Assembly (NCBI GenBank): GCA_027485815.1
Contig: JAIXQE010000092.1
Coordinates: 24,931-88,930, forward strand
Direction: 5' to 3'
Length of the DNA stretch: 64,000 nt
Source of the DNA: Opitutaceae bacterium
Lineage (GTDB): Bacteria > Verrucomicrobiota > Verrucomicrobiia > Opitutales > Opitutaceae
A program made the translations under genes and the position numbers. Below, piece by piece: positions 32,546-40,954 of this stretch (positions are counted from its first letter, which is position 1; each line of letters opens with the position of its first letter). The notes under the pieces are model-generated. The model saw only the letters and a program-made list of their open reading frames with translations. It was not told the origin of the DNA and searched no databases.

Positions 32546-33979
32546 ATGCCGGCCCGCCCCACCCTCCTCTGCCTCGCCCTGCTGGCCCCCGCGCTCGCGG
32601 GTACTCCTCCCGCGACCCGCCCGACCGCGCCCCGCCCCAACGTCGTGCTGATCGTGGCCGACGACCTCGGCTACGGCGAACTCGGCAGCTACGGGGGCAC
32701 CGAGATTCCCACCCCGCATCTCGACCGCCTCGCCGAGGAGGGCCTGCGCTTCACCCAGGGTTACGTGACCGCCTCCGTCTGCGCTCCCTCGCGCGCGGGC
32801 CTGCTGACCGGGCGCCAGCAGACGCGCTTCGGCTTTGAGGGCAACGCCATCGGCGCCGTCAACGCCGACCCGAAGGTGGGCCTCCCGGCCGGCGAGCGCA
32901 CCCTCGCGCAGCACCTCCGGGCAACCGGCTACGCTACCGCCGCCATCGGCAAGTGGCACCTCGGCGGCACCGCCGCGTACCACCCGCTCCGCCGCGGCTT
33001 CGACGAGTTCTATGGGTTCCTCCATGAGGGCCACTCGTACGCCCAGCGCCCCTGGAACGGCGGGATCAACTGGTTGCGGCGCCTCCGCCTGCCCGACGGC
33101 GGCGAGGGCCGTTGGACCTCGCCGGACGGCCGCACGGTGTGGACGACCCACATGGGCACGCAAGAGCCGGACTACGACGCCGATAACCCGCTGCTGCGCG
33201 GGAGCCAGCCGGTGGACGAACCCCAGCACCTGACCGACGCCCTGACGCGCGAGGCGTGCGACTTCATCGAGCGGCACGCCGGGCAGCCCTTTTTCCTCTA
33301 CGTGGCCTACAACGCGGTGCACTCGCCGCTGCAGGCCACCGACCGCCACCTCGAGCGGTTCGCCCACCTGCCGGACCAGCACCGCCGGATCTTCGCCGCG
33401 CTCCTCGCGCAACTGGATGAAGGCGTGGGCGCGATCCTCACCCGCCTCCACTACCACGGCCTCGACGCCAACACGCTCGTCGCCTTCCTCTCGGACAACG
33501 GCGGCGCGACGCGCGAGCTCACCTCCCGCAACACGCCCCTGCGCGGCGAGAAGGGCAGCCTGCTCGAGGGCGGGATCCGCGTGCCGTTCCTGGTTCGCTG
33601 GCCGGAGGGCTTGCCCGGCGGCCGCGCCGAAACCCGCCCGGTGTCCTCCCTCGATCTGGCGGCGACCATCCTGACCGCCGTCGGCCGTTCACCCGCGGAA
33701 CTCGGGCTGGACGGCGAGGATCTCGCGGCCGCGCTCCGTCAACCGGCGCGGGAGCGGACCCTCCACTGGCGGATGGGCCCCCGGGCCGCGCTCCGGTCCG
33801 GCGACTGGAAGCTGGTGCGCGATCCCACCCGCGGCCGCGCCGCCGCCTGGCAACTGTACCACCTGGGGCGGGATCCAGGTGAGACCGAGGACCTCGCCGC
33901 CCGCGAACCCGCGCTCGTCCAGGAACTGGCGGCGCGCTGGGAAGCGTGGAACCGCACCCAGGCCGAGCCCCGCTGGTGA
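32546..33979 (+). CDS. secreted sulfatase (arylsulfatase A-like)
   Basis: 477-residue sulfatase with signal peptide (about 1-19) and the N-terminal metal motif VADDLGYGELGSYGG. The active-site motif is C79-A-P-S-R-A-G-L-L-T-G, the Cys-type sequence needing a formylglycine-generating enzyme. GKWHLGG and LSDNGGATRELTSRNTPLRGEKGSLLEGG are typical of the arylsulfatase A/B and GALNS-like subgroup acting on sulfated glycans. Start chosen at the ATG before PARPTLLCLALL. It is followed 10 bases later by another sulfatase, so the pair likely acts on one polysaccharide. Confidence 0.94.
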   Translation: MPARPTLLCLALLAPALAGTPPATRPTAPRPNVVLIVADDLGYGELGSYGGTEIPTPHLDRLAEEGLRFTQGYVTASVCAPSRAGLLTGRQQTRFGFEGNAIGAVNADPKVGLPAGERTLAQHLRATGYATAAIGKWHLGGTAAYHPLRRGFDEFYGFLHEGHSYAQRPWNGGINWLRRLRLPDGGEGRWTSPDGRTVWTTHMGTQEPDYDADNPLLRGSQPVDEPQHLTDALTREACDFIERHAGQPFFLYVAYNAVHSPLQATDRHLERFAHLPDQHRRIFAALLAQLDEGVGAILTRLHYHGLDANTLVAFLSDNGGATRELTSRNTPLRGEKGSLLEGGIRVPFLVRWPEGLPGGRAETRPVSSLDLAATILTAVGRSPAELGLDGEDLAAALRQPARERTLHWRMGPRAALRSGDWKLVRDPTRGRAAAWQLYHLGRDPGETEDLAAREPALVQELAARWEAWNRTQAEPRW

Positions 33980-33989
33980 CCCTTTGCCG

Positions 33990-35531
33990 ATGAACCGCCT
34001 GCAACTCCTGCTCCTGCCCTGGCTGGCGCTCGCCGCGACCGCCGCCACCCCGGTCGAGGTCCGTCCCGAGCCGCTGCCGGGCGCGCGACCGCGCAACGTC
34101 ATCCTCATCCTCGTCGACGACCACCGCTTCGACGCACTCGGCTTCCTCGGCCATCCGCTGGCGGAGACGCCGCACCTCGACTCGCTCGCGCGCAACGGCG
34201 TCCACGTGCGCAACGCGCTCGTCACGACCTCCCTCTGCTCCCCCAGCCGGGCGTCGATCCTCACCGGGCTGTACACGTTCCGGCATCGCGTGATCGACAA
34301 CAACCGCGCCATCCCACCGGGCACGGTCTATTTCCCCCAATACCTCCAGCGGGCCGGCTACCGGACGGGCTTCTTCGGCAAGTGGCACATGGGCGGCGAG
34401 GGCGACCAGCCGCAGCCGGGCTTCGACCGCTGGGTGAGCTTCCGCGGGCAGGGCGAGTACCTGCCCCCCAGTCCGACCTACACCCTCAACGTGGACGGCC
34501 GCCGCGTGCCGCAGCGCGGGTATATCACCGACGAACTGACCGACTACGCGCTGGACTTCATTCGCGAGCAGCCCGCGGGCGGGAAGCCCTTCTTCCTCTA
34601 CCTTTCCCACAAGGCGGTGCACGCCAACTTCACCCCGGCCGCGCGCCACGAGGGCAAGCTCAGCCACAAGACCTGGCGCCGCCCCGCGGCGGCCACCGAC
34701 CCGGCCACTCAGGCCGGCAAACCCCGCTGGCTCCGCGACCAGCGCAATTCGTGGCATGGCGTCGACTTCCCCTATCACAGCGACCTCGACATCGAGCGGT
34801 ACTACAAGCGCTACTGCGAGACGCTCCTCGCGGTCGACGAGAGCGTCGGCCGCATCCTCGCCGAGCTGAAGGCCAAGGGAGTCCACGACGACACCCTGAT
34901 CCTCTACATGGGGGACAACGGCTTCATGTTCGGGGAGCACGGGCTGATCGACAAGCGCGTCGCCTACGAGGCCTCGATCCGCATCCCGATGCTGATGCAG
35001 TGCCCCTCGCTGTTCCCGGGCGGCAAGGTCATCGACCAGGTGGTGGCCAACCTCGACGTGGCCCCGACCATCCTCGAGGCGATGGGGCTCGCGACGCCCG
35101 GCCACATGGACGGCCGCAGCTTCCTGCCCCTCGCGCAGGGCCGCACGATCCCCTGGCGCGAGCATTTCCTCTACGTCTACTACTGGGAGAAGAACTTCCC
35201 CCAGTCGCCCACCGTCTTCGCCCTGCGGGGCGAGCGCTTCAAGTACATCACCTATTACGGACTGTGGGACACCGACGAGCTTTACGACCTCCAGGCGGAC
35301 CCCGACGAGCAGCGCAACCTGCTGCACGATCCGGCGCACCGGGAGACGGCGGCCGCGATGGAGCGCCAGCTCTACGGGATGATGGGCGAGCTCGGCGGGA
35401 TGGAGATTCCCCTCAACCCGCCGCTCGGCGCCTCGCAGAACAAGCGCCTGCGCGGGCGCGGCGGCGACCGCGCGGCGGACTTCCCGGCCCCGTTCGTCGT
35501 CGAACGCCCGATCAACGACAACGCGCGCTGA
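33990..35531 (+). CDS. secreted sulfatase (N-acetylglucosamine-6-sulfatase-like)
   Basis: 513-residue sulfatase, signal peptide about 1-19. The metal motif LVDDHRFDALGFLGHP and the active site C83-S-P-S-R-A-S-I-L-T-G are intact. FGKWHMGGEGDQPQPGFDRW and MGDNGFMFGEHGLIDKR, together with the length, resemble the S1_11-type N-acetylglucosamine-6-sulfatases and related glycosaminoglycan or mucin sulfatases. Downstream member of the sulfatase pair. The substrate assignment is by subgroup similarity only. Confidence 0.93.
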   Translation: MNRLQLLLLPWLALAATAATPVEVRPEPLPGARPRNVILILVDDHRFDALGFLGHPLAETPHLDSLARNGVHVRNALVTTSLCSPSRASILTGLYTFRHRVIDNNRAIPPGTVYFPQYLQRAGYRTGFFGKWHMGGEGDQPQPGFDRWVSFRGQGEYLPPSPTYTLNVDGRRVPQRGYITDELTDYALDFIREQPAGGKPFFLYLSHKAVHANFTPAARHEGKLSHKTWRRPAAATDPATQAGKPRWLRDQRNSWHGVDFPYHSDLDIERYYKRYCETLLAVDESVGRILAELKAKGVHDDTLILYMGDNGFMFGEHGLIDKRVAYEASIRIPMLMQCPSLFPGGKVIDQVVANLDVAPTILEAMGLATPGHMDGRSFLPLAQGRTIPWREHFLYVYYWEKNFPQSPTVFALRGERFKYITYYGLWDTDELYDLQADPDEQRNLLHDPAHRETAAAMERQLYGMMGELGGMEIPLNPPLGASQNKRLRGRGGDRAADFPAPFVVERPINDNAR

Positions 35532-35547
35532 CGCCGGACGCCGCCCC

Positions 35548-36201
35548 TCAGGCGCGGAGGTCCACGACTTCCGCCCGGGGGAAGCGCACCTTGGGCGCCG
35601 CCGCATACTTGTCGCCCGCGGAACGGTAGCCGGCGGCGCACGCGACGACCGTGCCGTAACTCGTGCCGGCCAGGCCGAGGATCTCGTCGTACTTGCGCGG
35701 CTCGATGCCCTCCATCGGGCACGTGTCCACGCCGAGCAGCGCCGCCGCCAGCATGAACTGGCCAAGAGCGATGTAGGCCTGGTGATCCTGCCACGTGTCG
35801 AGCGTGCCCTCGCGCCGCGCCCGCTCGACGCTGCCTTCCATCATCCCGCGGAACTTGGCGAGCGACTCCGTCGCCACGCCGCGCACCTCCGCGGTCCGCG
35901 CGACGTGCCGGTCGATATGCGCCGCATCCAGCTCGCGCCGGACCGCGAACACCACGAAATGCGAGCAGTCGCGCGGCTGGCTCTGGCCGTAGGATGCCGC
36001 CTGCAGCGACTCCCGCAACTCGGGCTGGGTGACCACGATGAACCGCCACGGCTGGAGCCCGAGCGAGGAAGGCGTCAGCACCAGGCTCGCCTCGAGCGCG
36101 GCCCAGATCGGCTCCGGGATGGAGCGCGCCGGGTCAAATTGCTTGGTGGCGTAGCGCCAGCGCAGCGCCTCGAGCAGGTGGGCGGGGGAAGACGGGTTCA
36201 T
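35548..36201 (-). CDS. NAD(P)H-dependent nitroreductase family oxidoreductase
   Basis: 217-residue FMN enzyme of the NfsB group. WRYATKQFDP (about 13-22) is the FMN-binding N-terminus, LTPSSLGLQPWRFIVV the dimer and FMN region, and LGVDTCPMEGIEPRKYDEILGL the C-terminal substrate loop. Start chosen at the ATG 36201, since upstream codons run into Arg-rich sequence. Physiological substrates may be quinones or nitroaromatics. It lies 55 bases after the BASS transporter and may be the end of that long minus-strand chain. Confidence 0.9.
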   Translation of the reverse strand: MNPSSPAHLLEALRWRYATKQFDPARSIPEPIWAALEASLVLTPSSLGLQPWRFIVVTQPELRESLQAASYGQSQPRDCSHFVVFAVRRELDAAHIDRHVARTAEVRGVATESLAKFRGMMEGSVERARREGTLDTWQDHQAYIALGQFMLAAALLGVDTCPMEGIEPRKYDEILGLAGTSYGTVVACAAGYRSAGDKYAAAPKVRFPRAEVVDLRA

Positions 36202-36256
36202 TGGTTCCAAGGTGGCGACGCTGCGCCCCGGGCCCCGCCGGCGCAAGCCGCGGCGC

Positions 36257-37219
36257 TCAGCGCTCCTCCCCCCACCGCCGCGCCAGCATCCCCCCGGCGA
36301 CCAATTGCACGGTGTGGTAGACCATCAGCGGCAGCAGGATCATCCCGAGCGCCGGATGCGCGCCGAAGATCAGCTTGGCCATCGGCACCCCGGCAGCGAG
36401 GGACTTCTTGGAGCCGCAGAACACCAGTGCGATGCGGTCCTCGCGCGCGAGACCGGCGAGCCGCGCCACCGCGGAAGCCGCCCCCAGCATCGCCGCCAGC
36501 ACGCCCAGGCTCAAGGCCAGCACCAGCGCCAGCGCCCCGGGTCCCTGCCGGCTCCAGACGCCCTCCTGGAACGAATCGCAGAAGGAGGTGTAGACCAAAA
36601 ACAGGATCACACCGCGGTCGACGAGCCCGATCCGTGCCTTGCGCGCCGCGATCCACGACCCCCACCACGGCCGCAGCGCCTGGCCGGCCGCCAGTGGCAG
36701 CAGCAACCAACGCACCAGATCCCAGATGACGGGCCCCAACGGCCGCGTTTCCCCCGCCGCGCCCAACACCGCCGCCACCCAGAGGGGCGTCAGCACGATG
36801 CCCAGCAGGCTCGAGGCCGTCGCATTGAAGACGGATCCGGCGACGTTGCCCCGCGCCGCGGCGGTCATCGCAACCGACGAGGAGACCGTCGAGGGGGCCG
36901 CGCACAGGAAGAAGAGGCCGAGGCGGATCGGCTCGGCGATGTGCCCGGCCAACGCATGATGCAGGAACAGCCCGAGCAGCGGGAACAGGACGAAGACGCA
37001 GCCCTGGGCCAGCAGGTGGAGTCGCCAGTGCAGGATGCCCGCCCGCAGCGCACCGAAGGAAAGGGCGAGCCCGTGCAGGAAAAAGAGCAGCGCCACGCCG
37101 ACCTTCGCGAGCAACTCCGGCCGGAGCGCGCCGCCGGTCGCCCCGGGCGCCGGCCAGAGCCACGCCAGCGCCGCGGCCGCGACCAGCCCGAGCAGGAATC
37201 CGTCCGGCCGGAACCTCAC
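36257..37219 (-). CDS. bile acid:sodium symporter (BASS) family transporter
   Basis: 320-residue membrane protein with about nine to ten hydrophobic helices, matching the SBF-like (YfeH-type) part of the bile acid/Na+ symporter family. The crossover motif region FFLCAAPSTVSSSVAMTAAARGN and FNATASSLLGI are recognisable. Such proteins import organic anions; the real substrate is unknown. The ATG overlaps the murJ stop by four bases (ATGA). Confidence 0.87.
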   Translation of the reverse strand: MRFRPDGFLLGLVAAAALAWLWPAPGATGGALRPELLAKVGVALLFFLHGLALSFGALRAGILHWRLHLLAQGCVFVLFPLLGLFLHHALAGHIAEPIRLGLFFLCAAPSTVSSSVAMTAAARGNVAGSVFNATASSLLGIVLTPLWVAAVLGAAGETRPLGPVIWDLVRWLLLPLAAGQALRPWWGSWIAARKARIGLVDRGVILFLVYTSFCDSFQEGVWSRQGPGALALVLALSLGVLAAMLGAASAVARLAGLAREDRIALVFCGSKKSLAAGVPMAKLIFGAHPALGMILLPLMVYHTVQLVAGGMLARRWGEER

Positions 37220-38814
37220 CGCCGCCCTCCCAGCCGCTCACGGAAGCGCTGCCCGATCGCCGCGAGCTCCTCCCGGCCCTCAAGGCGGAGCAGCCAGAGC
37301 AACGACCCGTAGAAGCCGGCCGCGACGCCGATGGTGACCGCGAGCCCCGCGGCATCCGCGAGCAACCCGGCGGGCGCGAATCCCTGCCACGCAAGGTGGC
37401 CGGCCCGGACCACGCCGGCCATCGCGGCAGTCGCGACCAGGATCTTGCCGAGATCGCGCCGGAGGTGGTGGAACGCGAGTCCCGGGCGGCGCCGCGCCAG
37501 GATCCGCTGCAGGTGCACCGCCTGGACCGCCAGCGCCACGTTGCTGGCCACCGCCAGGCCCAGCGTCCCCCAGCGGCCCATGAGAAGCAGGCTGAGGCCG
37601 AGGTTGACGATGAAGCTGAGGGCGGCCGCGCGGACCGGGGTCGCGGTGTCCTTCTCCGCGTAAAAGGCGCGGAGCACCAGCGTGGTGAAGGCGAGGAACG
37701 GGAGGCCCGCGGCAAAGATGGCGAGGACCGGACGCATCGCGGCCGTGTCGGCGGGGCCGAATTCGCCGCGCTGGAACAGCACGCGCACGATCGGCTCGGC
37801 CAGCAACGCCAGCCCGGCCGCCGCGGGCAGGTTGATCACCAGGATCAGGCGCATCCCCTTACGGTACGACGCCGCAAAGGCGTCCCATTCCCCCGCCGCC
37901 GCGTGCCGCGCGATGAGCGGGAACACGACGGTTGAGACCGCGAGCGTGAATACGCCGATGGGCAGCTCCATCAGGCGCGTAGCCAGATTGAGGATCGCGA
38001 CCGCCGAGTCGTTGAGCGACAGCCCCACGAGCCGGGAAACGGAGATGTTGATCAGGTGGATGGCCGAGCCGAAGACCGTCGGCGCCATCAGGCGCAGGAT
38101 CTGCCGGAGCCCGTCATCGACCCCGAGGCCGAAGCGGGGGCGCCACCCCTCGCGCCGCAGGGCCAGGGCGGGCACGACGAGCTGCAGCAGGCCCCCGAGG
38201 AGGGTGCCGGCGCACAGCCAGAGCATCCGGCCCTCCGGGCTCGCCGCCCAGCCGCCGTACGCGGCGCCGGCGAGGCAGCCGATCATCGCCAAATTCAACC
38301 ACACCGGCGACAGCGCCGGCTCCAGAAAACGGTTCAGCGTCTGCAGCGCCGCGCTGAAGACGGCCGCCAGACAGATGCAGACGAGGTACGGAAACAGGAT
38401 GACCGCCAGATCCGCCGCGACCAACCAGCGCTCCAGCGACGGCGCCACCTCGCTCCACCGTCCCCCGCCCACGAGCCACCGCGGCACCAACGCCAGCCCC
38501 AGCATCCCGAGGGCCACGATGCCGCCCGTTACCACCAGCAGCCAGCTCGCGACCCGGTTGACGAGGAGGAAGGCCGCCTCGCGTTGCGCCGCCCGGATCT
38601 CCTGCTGCAGGGTGGGCACCAGCGCCGCCGTGAGCGCCCCCTCCCCGAGGAGCCGGCGGAACAGGTTCGGCAGCGTGAACGCGGTGTAGAACGCCGAGGC
38701 CAGCGCCTCGAGCCCGAACACCGCCGTCACCAGCGCGTCCCTTACCAGCCCGAGACAGCGCGACGCCAGGGTGGCGCCCGCCACCACCCCGATGTTCAGG
38801 AAGCTCTTGGACAC
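37216..38814 (-). CDS. murJ: lipid II flippase MurJ
   Basis: 532-residue MOP-family membrane protein with about 14 helices that flips lipid II across the inner membrane for peptidoglycan synthesis. SKSFLNIGVVAGATLASRCLGLVRD and LPNLFRRLLGEGALTAALVP are hallmark N-terminal motifs. I chose the GTG at 38814, which gives the family N-terminus SKS after a GTG. An in-frame TTG at 38850 would add 12 residues with no family match. It shares an ATGA overlap with the BASS gene downstream. Confidence 0.94.
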   Translation of the reverse strand: MSKSFLNIGVVAGATLASRCLGLVRDALVTAVFGLEALASAFYTAFTLPNLFRRLLGEGALTAALVPTLQQEIRAAQREAAFLLVNRVASWLLVVTGGIVALGMLGLALVPRWLVGGGRWSEVAPSLERWLVAADLAVILFPYLVCICLAAVFSAALQTLNRFLEPALSPVWLNLAMIGCLAGAAYGGWAASPEGRMLWLCAGTLLGGLLQLVVPALALRREGWRPRFGLGVDDGLRQILRLMAPTVFGSAIHLINISVSRLVGLSLNDSAVAILNLATRLMELPIGVFTLAVSTVVFPLIARHAAAGEWDAFAASYRKGMRLILVINLPAAAGLALLAEPIVRVLFQRGEFGPADTAAMRPVLAIFAAGLPFLAFTTLVLRAFYAEKDTATPVRAAALSFIVNLGLSLLLMGRWGTLGLAVASNVALAVQAVHLQRILARRRPGLAFHHLRRDLGKILVATAAMAGVVRAGHLAWQGFAPAGLLADAAGLAVTIGVAAGFYGSLLWLLRLEGREELAAIGQRFRERLGGRR

Positions 38815-38846
38815 CCCCGCACTCTGCGGAACGACGCCACTCGCCC

Positions 38847-38857
38847 GCAAGACTTAG
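38847..38857 (-). promoter_or_regulatory. putative promoter element CTAAGTCTTGC before murJ
   Basis: On the minus strand CTAAGTCTTGC ends 32 bases before the murJ GTG. A second CTAAGTC lies 23 bases further upstream (38874-38880), overlapping the stop of the preceding gene. The element matches those before ilvD and topB at nearly the same spacing. Confidence 0.33.
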
Positions 38858-38876
38858 CCGGACTCATGCAGTTGAC

Positions 38877-40025
38877 TTAGGGTGCGGGCACGCCGCGACG
38901 CGCCGCCCAGCGATCCAGCGCCGCCGCGGTCGCCGCCTCGAGCGCGCGGCCGTCGGCCCAATCCCGCTCCCATTGGACGACGAGGGCTTCCCGGCGCCGG
39001 TCGGCTTCCAGCCCCGCCGGCAACGCGAACGCCTCCGCCAGGGTGAGCGCCGCGTTGCGATAGAAAGGGTGCATCGCGGCCACAATCCGCCCGAGGTCCG
39101 CGCCGCGCCGAGCCAGCTCCGCCGCGACCAAGGGCTCGGCTCGCCGCCCGAGCACCTCCGCCAGGCTCACCAACCGGTCCCCTCCGCCCTCTTCCGCCAT
39201 GACGAACCGCGCCAGCACCTCCAGCGCCTCCCGCGCCTCCTCCGCCTCGAGCCCCGGCAGCACCCGTTGCCGCACGTGATGATGCCATCCCGTCTGCCAC
39301 CAGAGCTCCCGGTCCTCCGCCCCCCCGAAACGGCCGGCGTAGGCCTGCGCCAGCATCGCCTGCGGATCCCCGCCCGCCAGCAGCCGCCCGAGCAACCGCG
39401 GCCATTCCCCGCCTCGGCCGGACTCGGCCAGCAGGAACGTTAAACACCAGGTCGCCCCCGCCTCGTCCGGCTCCGGACCGCTGCCACCGCGCGGCGCCTC
39501 GAGCAGGGCGACGAGGTCCGTGGGCGGTCGGCGCCGCGAAGCGTCGCGCAGGGCATCAAGGCGCGCCCCATCCACCCTCGTCTCCCACCAGCCCGCGGCG
39601 CCCACCACCAGCCACGGGGCCACCACCGGCGGCACGGTGGCCCCGTGGAGGGCCACGCCCAGCCGGTGCAGGAGCGCGTCGACCAGCGCCCGCCGCAACT
39701 CCCGCCCCGCCTGCGCGCGCGCGCCCAGCCACAGGGTCACCAGCCCGCCGGGTTCCACCGCGACCTCGTGCGTCGCCGCCCCCCCGGGAGTCCCGGGCGG
39801 CAGGATCCGCACGAAGACGGGCGAGGAAAATGCCGGCGGCAGGCCGAGCGGAGTGGCCAGCACGCGCCACCCTTCCTCCGCCGCGGCCGCGACCCGGTGC
39901 GCGACGGCGGCGTCCATCGAGGCCACCTCGAAGCGGCCCGCGAGGCTGGCGGCGATCACCGGCGCCGCGCCGCGCAGGGGAAGGGCGGCCCACAGGCCAA
40001 GGCCGAGCCAGAACAACCGGCTCAC
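38877..40025 (-). CDS. uncharacterised exported protein (382 aa)
   Basis: Protein with an N-terminal signal peptide (about 1-20) and no domain I can name. It is Ala/Leu/Arg-rich and helical. A stretch of peptidase-like spacing around APWLVVGAAGWWETRVDG (about 141-158) recalls gluzincin-like proteins after their metal motif, but no HExxH is present, so a protease role is not supported. The ATG overlaps the stop of the membrane protein upstream (ATGA) and murJ follows 62 bases later. It may be an envelope protein co-expressed with FmdB and MurJ. Function unknown. Confidence 0.75.
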   Translation of the reverse strand: MSRLFWLGLGLWAALPLRGAAPVIAASLAGRFEVASMDAAVAHRVAAAAEEGWRVLATPLGLPPAFSSPVFVRILPPGTPGGAATHEVAVEPGGLVTLWLGARAQAGRELRRALVDALLHRLGVALHGATVPPVVAPWLVVGAAGWWETRVDGARLDALRDASRRRPPTDLVALLEAPRGGSGPEPDEAGATWCLTFLLAESGRGGEWPRLLGRLLAGGDPQAMLAQAYAGRFGGAEDRELWWQTGWHHHVRQRVLPGLEAEEAREALEVLARFVMAEEGGGDRLVSLAEVLGRRAEPLVAAELARRGADLGRIVAAMHPFYRNAALTLAEAFALPAGLEADRRREALVVQWERDWADGRALEAATAAALDRWAARRGVPAP

Positions 40026-40621
40026 GGCCGCCGCAACCGGAGCGTCGACCCGGCGACCTCAAGTTCCCGCGCCCCGGGCAACGCCGCACGCAACTCCGCC
40101 GGCAGGAGCGGTTCCAGGGACTCGCGCCACGCCACCTCGGCGAGCACGGGCAGTCGATGCAACGCGAGCCCACCCAGATAAACCTCGCGCGCCTGCAGCG
40201 CCCAACCGGCCCCCGCCCGCACCGGCTCGGCGCGCGCCTGCACCACCGGCCGCGAACCCGCCGGCCAACCCGGCAACGCCACCGCCCGCGCCAACTGGAC
40301 CCGCCCCTCGGCCAGCCGCACGTTCGGCACCGTCCCGGCTGACGGGCGCACGAGCAGGGCGTTCAGTTCCGGCTCCGTGAAAGTGACGTCCTGGCCCGCC
40401 CGCAGGGACTCCCGCCGCACGGACGCCTCCCGGGCGCGCTCGGCGTCGACCGCTCCCGCCACAAAGCGCGCCGTGCCCGCCACGGGACCCTCGCCGGCCG
40501 GCACCGGCCGCAATCCGAGCACCAGCGCCGCGATCCCGAGCCCGAGCGCCACCGCCCCCGCCGCGGCCCAGGCCACGCCGCTCCAGCCCGGCTCCTCGAC
40601 TGAACCCGGTTTCGCCCGCAC
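40022..40621 (-). CDS. single-pass membrane protein, YpmS-like
   Basis: 199-residue protein with one membrane helix (about 14-36) and an extracytoplasmic domain. VTFTEPELNALLVRP (about 75-89) resembles the FTExELN motif at the start of YpmS/DUF2140-type domains. The C-terminal YLGGLALHRLP segment resembles the conserved glycine-leucine-proline turn of that group. I place the start at GTG 40621, five bases after the fmdB stop; no ATG is available. The stop overlaps the downstream gene's ATG. A role in lipid or envelope handling is only a family-level suggestion. Confidence 0.7.
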   Translation of the reverse strand: MRAKPGSVEEPGWSGVAWAAAGAVALGLGIAALVLGLRPVPAGEGPVAGTARFVAGAVDAERAREASVRRESLRAGQDVTFTEPELNALLVRPSAGTVPNVRLAEGRVQLARAVALPGWPAGSRPVVQARAEPVRAGAGWALQAREVYLGGLALHRLPVLAEVAWRESLEPLLPAELRAALPGARELEVAGSTLRLRRP

Positions 40622-40626
40622 GGGAA

Positions 40627-40893
40627 TCAGGAGCTTCCGCCCGCCGGCTTCGCCGGCGCCGCGGGCTTCGCCTCGCCACCCTTGCCCTCCCCGCCCTTGG
40701 CCGCACCACCCTTCCGGTAGTCGGTGATGTAGAACCCGGAGCCCTTGAAGATCAGCCCGCTGCCGCCGCCCAGCAGCCGCTTCAGGCTCTTCTTGCCGCA
40801 CTTCGGGCAACGAACCAACGGATCGTCGCGCATCGACTGGAACTGCTCGAACGTGTGCTCGCACTTCTGGCAGGCGTACTCGTAGGTGGGCAT
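40627..40893 (-). CDS. FmdB-family zinc-ribbon protein
   Basis: 88-residue protein opening MPTYEYACQKCEHTFEQFQS, the classic FmdB/CxxC-CxxC zinc ribbon. Metal ligands are C8, C11, C29 and C32. KKSLKRLLGGGSGLIFKGSGFYITDYRK follows, also typical, then a Gly/Lys/Ala-rich tail ending AKPAGGSS. Members are often called regulatory proteins, but a mechanism is not established. It lies 61 bases downstream of bshA and five before the YpmS-like gene. Confidence 0.93.
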   Translation of the reverse strand: MPTYEYACQKCEHTFEQFQSMRDDPLVRCPKCGKKSLKRLLGGGSGLIFKGSGFYITDYRKGGAAKGGEGKGGEAKPAAPAKPAGGSS

Positions 40894-40954
40894 GGCAAAG
40901 GCGCGGAGCAAATCCCGGGGATCGGCCGGAGGCGAGGCCGGAGTGAGGCGACCG

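Noticed and set aside
38815..38850. Upstream TTG start for murJ
   Set aside because: It would add 12 residues with no match to MurJ. The GTG at 38814 begins exactly at the conserved SKS N-terminus.
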